Assembly: GCA_009599575.1 (NCBI GenBank)
Contig: VWND01000075.1
Coordinates: 1,240,001-1,304,000 of the forward strand
Direction of reading: 5' to 3'
DNA from: Blumeriella jaapii
Lineage: Eukaryota; Ascomycota; Leotiomycetes; Helotiales; Drepanopezizaceae
DNA length: 64,000 nucleotides
Shown here: positions 60,971-64,000 of the stretch, piece by piece
How the letters are laid out: every line of letters starts with the position of its first letter
Numbering within the stretch: the stretch's first letter is position 1
Made by a program: the position numbers and the translations under genes
Notes under the pieces: model-generated
Seen by the model: the letters and a program-made list of their open reading frames with translations, nothing else
Databases searched by the model: none
Told to the model about the DNA's origin: nothing

Positions 60971-62353
60971 ATGGCGAGGACGACGCGCAAGGAAACGAAA
61001 CGAGAACGCCCAGAGCAGGAACCGGAGCCTCGAAGGCCGGAGAACAGTGCCGCTAAGCAGCCGGTGAGCGACAAGGCCCAGAAGGAAACGGAGGAGGGGC
61101 TCGTGAGGCAAAAAGGTGATGAGATGGTTGGTGGCAATAAAAGGAGGAAGACGGTGCGAGACGAGAAAGGTGCTATCGAAGACGTCAATGAGAGCATTGC
61201 GGAAGGGAAGATACGATCCAAGCGGCCGGATGAGCGACAGAGACAGGAACAGGGACAGATGCAGGAGGTAGAGCAATCAGGCGCTTTGATGACCAGTGCA
61301 GACCATAACACTGGAGAGGATACCAATGATGTCGGACGAGAAGAGAAGGGTTCTCACGAAGAGAAAGTTGTGGCGGGATCGATTTGGCATCCAGAGCCGA
61401 AACCGCTGGTTGGCCATGCATCGAATGTCTCTGTCGAGCACATGACTGCCATTTGGCTAGAGGGCGTGTCTCCCGGTGAACTACAGGATGCTGCTCCGTT
61501 GGACGCTGAATGCGATGCCTCCATCGACAGCCCACAGGGCGTGCTGTCGACATCGAAAGAGACCGAAGGGCCACGGCTGGATGAGAATGAAGAGGAGGAC
61601 TACAATAGCTGGGACAATTCAGAATACGAATCTAGCTCGGAAGAGAGTGCGCCCTCCTGTACCTATTCCGATTTATTCAATTTCGAGGGTACCGAAGCGG
61701 AAAGGCAGGTGTTGGAGCAAAAGCTTTTGGATCGCGAAGCGCGAACGATCGCAAAGGAAAAGAAAATGGCCGAGGATTTTGACCGCATAAAGGAGAGGGA
61801 AGTCCACGAGGCGTATCTCTCTCTCGAGAAAGATCTGGCAGAGGGCAAGTCGGTGCCGATTGGAATACTGCATGGCGATCTCCCGCTGCGCGGACGCGAT
61901 GGCCGATGGGAGCTCCATTCCGCCGAGCTGTACTCATATTACTATCACTTTGCACACCGGCCCCAGGTCCTCAGTTTCACCACCTTCTGCGTCCGACCAG
62001 AAGATTCTTGTCGCCCAGGCCAGCTTGCTGGGGAGTTCCATGCTCGTCCTGAAGGGTATCATGACATAATTCCGTTCGATGTCCCTACCCACGCCTCCCT
62101 CACTCCAGTGATCCTCAAGACGTCGTATGAAGGAATCGATCTAGAAGTTACGTTCCTCGGCAACGGGTATCTGCTGGTAGGGATAAAGCTCTGCCACGTC
62201 TTAGGAGGCAGCGCGCAAGAGCGACAGAAGCATGGGGACAAAGTCATCGTGTTCTCTGGAATATGGACGCCAGACGAAAGATATGCAAAGCAAGTTGCAG
62301 ACGCAAAACGACCGTGGTCGCCGGACAGTATCACTTCATATTACTACAGATAG
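60971..62353 (+). CDS. Unknown intronless protein, 460 residues
   Basis: The N-terminal ~220 residues are highly charged and disordered-looking (Lys/Glu/Arg-rich, with KRERPEQEPEPRRPE), including an acidic patch ENEEEDYNSWDNSEYESSSE. A coiled-coil segment ERQVLEQKLLDREARTIAKE follows. The C-terminal ~170 residues look folded: GILHGDLPLRGRDGRWELHS, AELYSYYYHFAHRPQVLSF, CVRPEDSCRPGQLAG, YEGIDLEVTFLGNGYLLVGI and IVFSGIWTPDERYA. Stop at 62351-62353. I do not recognise the domain. The closing SYYYR and ELYSYYYH are unusual tyrosine runs. Both halves are in one frame without internal stops, so this is clearly coding. Confidence 0.75.
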   Translation: MARTTRKETKRERPEQEPEPRRPENSAAKQPVSDKAQKETEEGLVRQKGDEMVGGNKRRKTVRDEKGAIEDVNESIAEGKIRSKRPDERQRQEQGQMQEVEQSGALMTSADHNTGEDTNDVGREEKGSHEEKVVAGSIWHPEPKPLVGHASNVSVEHMTAIWLEGVSPGELQDAAPLDAECDASIDSPQGVLSTSKETEGPRLDENEEEDYNSWDNSEYESSSEESAPSCTYSDLFNFEGTEAERQVLEQKLLDREARTIAKEKKMAEDFDRIKEREVHEAYLSLEKDLAEGKSVPIGILHGDLPLRGRDGRWELHSAELYSYYYHFAHRPQVLSFTTFCVRPEDSCRPGQLAGEFHARPEGYHDIIPFDVPTHASLTPVILKTSYEGIDLEVTFLGNGYLLVGIKLCHVLGGSAQERQKHGDKVIVFSGIWTPDERYAKQVADAKRPWSPDSITSYYYR

Positions 62354-63653
62354 ATCAAATTTTCCTACTCGGCTATTTATGCACATTTAAAGGTATTCAT
62401 TTCATGTATTACTCGCAGGACATATCTGTATAACATATTTGTGGAAGCGTACCTAGGAACGAAACTTAGATTGTCCCGGTAGAAACACACTTCGACGCAA
62501 GCAGCTTGTGATAGGTGTTGCCAGCCACATCGCAATTTTCTTTCCGATCGTTGAAACGAGTAGTCTGGATTTCCTGTCTCCTCAAGGGTGTCGGATCCCC
62601 AGTGCGGCTACAGTGCAGATGGTATCGCTTTTGGGGATGTCCGAAAGCTGACTCGAGATGGACAACTCTGAGGCTCGACATGACCCGTCCCTTTCATTCC
62701 TTTCTACCTCGATTCTTTCATTTGAGGCTGTACAAGCTATCCATCAACATTCCTCCCTTCAAACAAGATCCACAACTTTCTTTTCCAAATGTCACCCACG
62801 GAATGATCTTCAACCAAGGAAATTCCTCTCAAGCTCTGCCTGAGATGCCTTTCACTGGGGCTTTCGCTTAGATCTTAAAGTCTAATGAGTAATCAATCGC
62901 TGTCTGTTTATCTCCATCTTCCTTTCTAATCAAGGGTTCACAACTCGATTCCTCTCACATGTTCACTTGCAAGGTTTTGAATTGACCTAGCTCTTTTTGT
63001 TGACATCTGACAGACCGACCCCTGTATCCTAAGCGAGGCAGGTAAGTGGAACCCAAGAACGAGTTGTGCTAAGATATTTACCATCTTTGCAGTGTAGATT
63101 ATTCGTGCGTGGGAGACAGGATTCTATTTCGTCGAGTTTGGGTCGATCATGGTCTGTTGGATGAATGACTGGATTCTGGCATCGCTTAATTTGCACGGCA
63201 TCGACCAACCTTGGAAGGAAGGTGCACAAATCTAAGAATTGGTAAGCTACTCTTAATGCTTTCCAATTCTTGCCCATCTTAATTCATCTGATGGCTTGCC
63301 AACGTGTGCTATCGGAGCTGTGCTGCTTCGTAGTATCTTACTCACATTGCTGAATAAGCACATGTAGTTGGTGTCATGTGGCCAGGACAGGCAACCTCTC
63401 TTCACGACGACCTGTTCCTCCTTTTGCAGAATGCAACAATCGCAGCACTCGATCTAGGTATCGGCAGCTTCCTACTACTTGAACTGTTCTATCCAAGCCT
63501 CGGTCCTTCTGCGCCCACTCGTAACCCCGGCAAGCACCTCTTCTATACTTCAAATCGCATAATGTCGTGTGAGCTTCACGTCGCGTGCATCACTCGCATA
63601 GGACTTCCGTTCGCTGAACTGCCCTAGGGATATTCACATCCACCTGCAACATC
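62354..63653. other. Intergenic, nothing recognised
   Basis: Short frames only. It includes the upstream region of the gene at 63654. Confidence 0.5.
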
Positions 63654-64000
63654 ATGACAGAGACAGCGTTGCCCGCATCGGCAACCCTCGACTCAGTCGT
63701 CTCCACGCTTCACGACCACGCCGCCTTCCAGAGCCAGCAATCCATGGCAGCCCATCACGAGGTCACGCCCACACCACCAGCTGCCTCATTCGTCGTCACC
63801 AAAGCTTTGTCGTTCCGCTCGGCAGGTACCGCAGAGCCCGAATACCGGTCCGTGACAGTCGCCGTGCCGATGGGCCCTTGGACGAGCGAGGTCATCTCCC
63901 AGACAGCTTTCGTTGACACGGAAGATGGAATGTATGTCATCTTTCAGGCGCCTCTGGGATTGACGGGATGGAGTCGGTGGCGCGTGGCGAAGGGCGAGGT
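63654..64000 (+). CDS. 5' part of an unknown gene cut by the right edge
   Basis: ATG at 63654 opens MTETALPASATLDSVVSTLH and stays open for 115 codons to the edge: ...AAFQSQQSMAAHHEVT, then SFVVTKALSFRSAG, YRSVTVAVPMGPWTSEVISQ, DTEDGMYVIFQAPLG and GWSRWRVAKGEV. Codon use is GC-rich and typical of real genes here. Leader sequence with CAACATC precedes the ATG. No family recognised from this fragment. The minus-strand frame over the same bases is taken as antisense. Confidence 0.65.
   Translation, partial: MTETALPASATLDSVVSTLHDHAAFQSQQSMAAHHEVTPTPPAASFVVTKALSFRSAGTAEPEYRSVTVAVPMGPWTSEVISQTAFVDTEDGMYVIFQAPLGLTGWSRWRVAKGE

Overview
The window is nuclear DNA of a filamentous ascomycete fungus. 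Most genes carry short introns (about 45-115 bases) with GTAAGT/GTACGT-like donors and CTAAC/CTGAC branch sites. The recognisable proteins are fungal: a Sqt1-type WD40 protein, Lunapark, a GRIP golgin, a Brl1/Brr6 protein, an Spn1/IWS1 factor, a Pet191-type CX9C protein and a mitochondrial-type rhomboid. I would guess Dothideomycetes, but nothing read here proves the class. No bacterial, phage or CRISPR features were seen. Splice sites were read by eye, and a model is called closed when the exon lengths sum to an intact frame from ATG to stop.

Layout. 1-562: 5' part of a gene leaving the left edge on the minus strand. 3.8-7.9 kb: a 4-coumarate-CoA-ligase-like enzyme with a C-terminal peroxisomal AKL, then the WD40 protein. 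8-17.4 kb: gene-poor, with a 34-base G run and two damaged coding relics (amidase-like, and an unknown gene at 10.4-10.9 kb). 17.4-19.9 kb: an EST1/SMG7-like protein with an N-terminal zinc-finger-like segment. 20-22.6 kb: simple repeats. 22.6-28.0 kb: a P450 and a steryl-ester-hydrolase-type lipase on the minus strand. 28.35-28.76 kb: a degenerate minisatellite. 29.0-31.5 kb: Pet191-like gene and a secreted cysteine-containing protein. 32.6-35.6 kb: rhomboid and a RidA-family protein. 35.9-39.0 kb: a weak minus-strand gene and an unknown nuclear-looking protein. 39.0-44.1 kb: Lunapark and the GRIP golgin, divergent. 44.1-49.1 kb: AT-rich, with a spliced cysteine-rich gene, a gag-like relic and a perfect inverted repeat. 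49.1-55 kb: ICMT-like methyltransferase, tetraspan membrane protein, and the divergent IWS1/Brl1 pair. 56.4-58.7 kb: an SR-protein kinase carrying a C-tract intron. 61-62.4 kb: an intronless unknown protein. 63.65 kb to the right edge: start of another gene.

The genes are mostly independent housekeeping genes rather than a pathway. Two divergent pairs are functionally suggestive: Lunapark/GRIP golgin (ER and Golgi membranes) and IWS1/Brl1 (nuclear transcription and nuclear envelope). The P450, ligase and lipase are too far apart and lack a backbone synthase, so I do not call a secondary-metabolite cluster. The most notable observations are three GC-AG introns, a 9-base first coding exon, four long G runs all on the plus strand, a dispersed self-complementary GTACAGTAC element, and several genes with apparent frame breaks.
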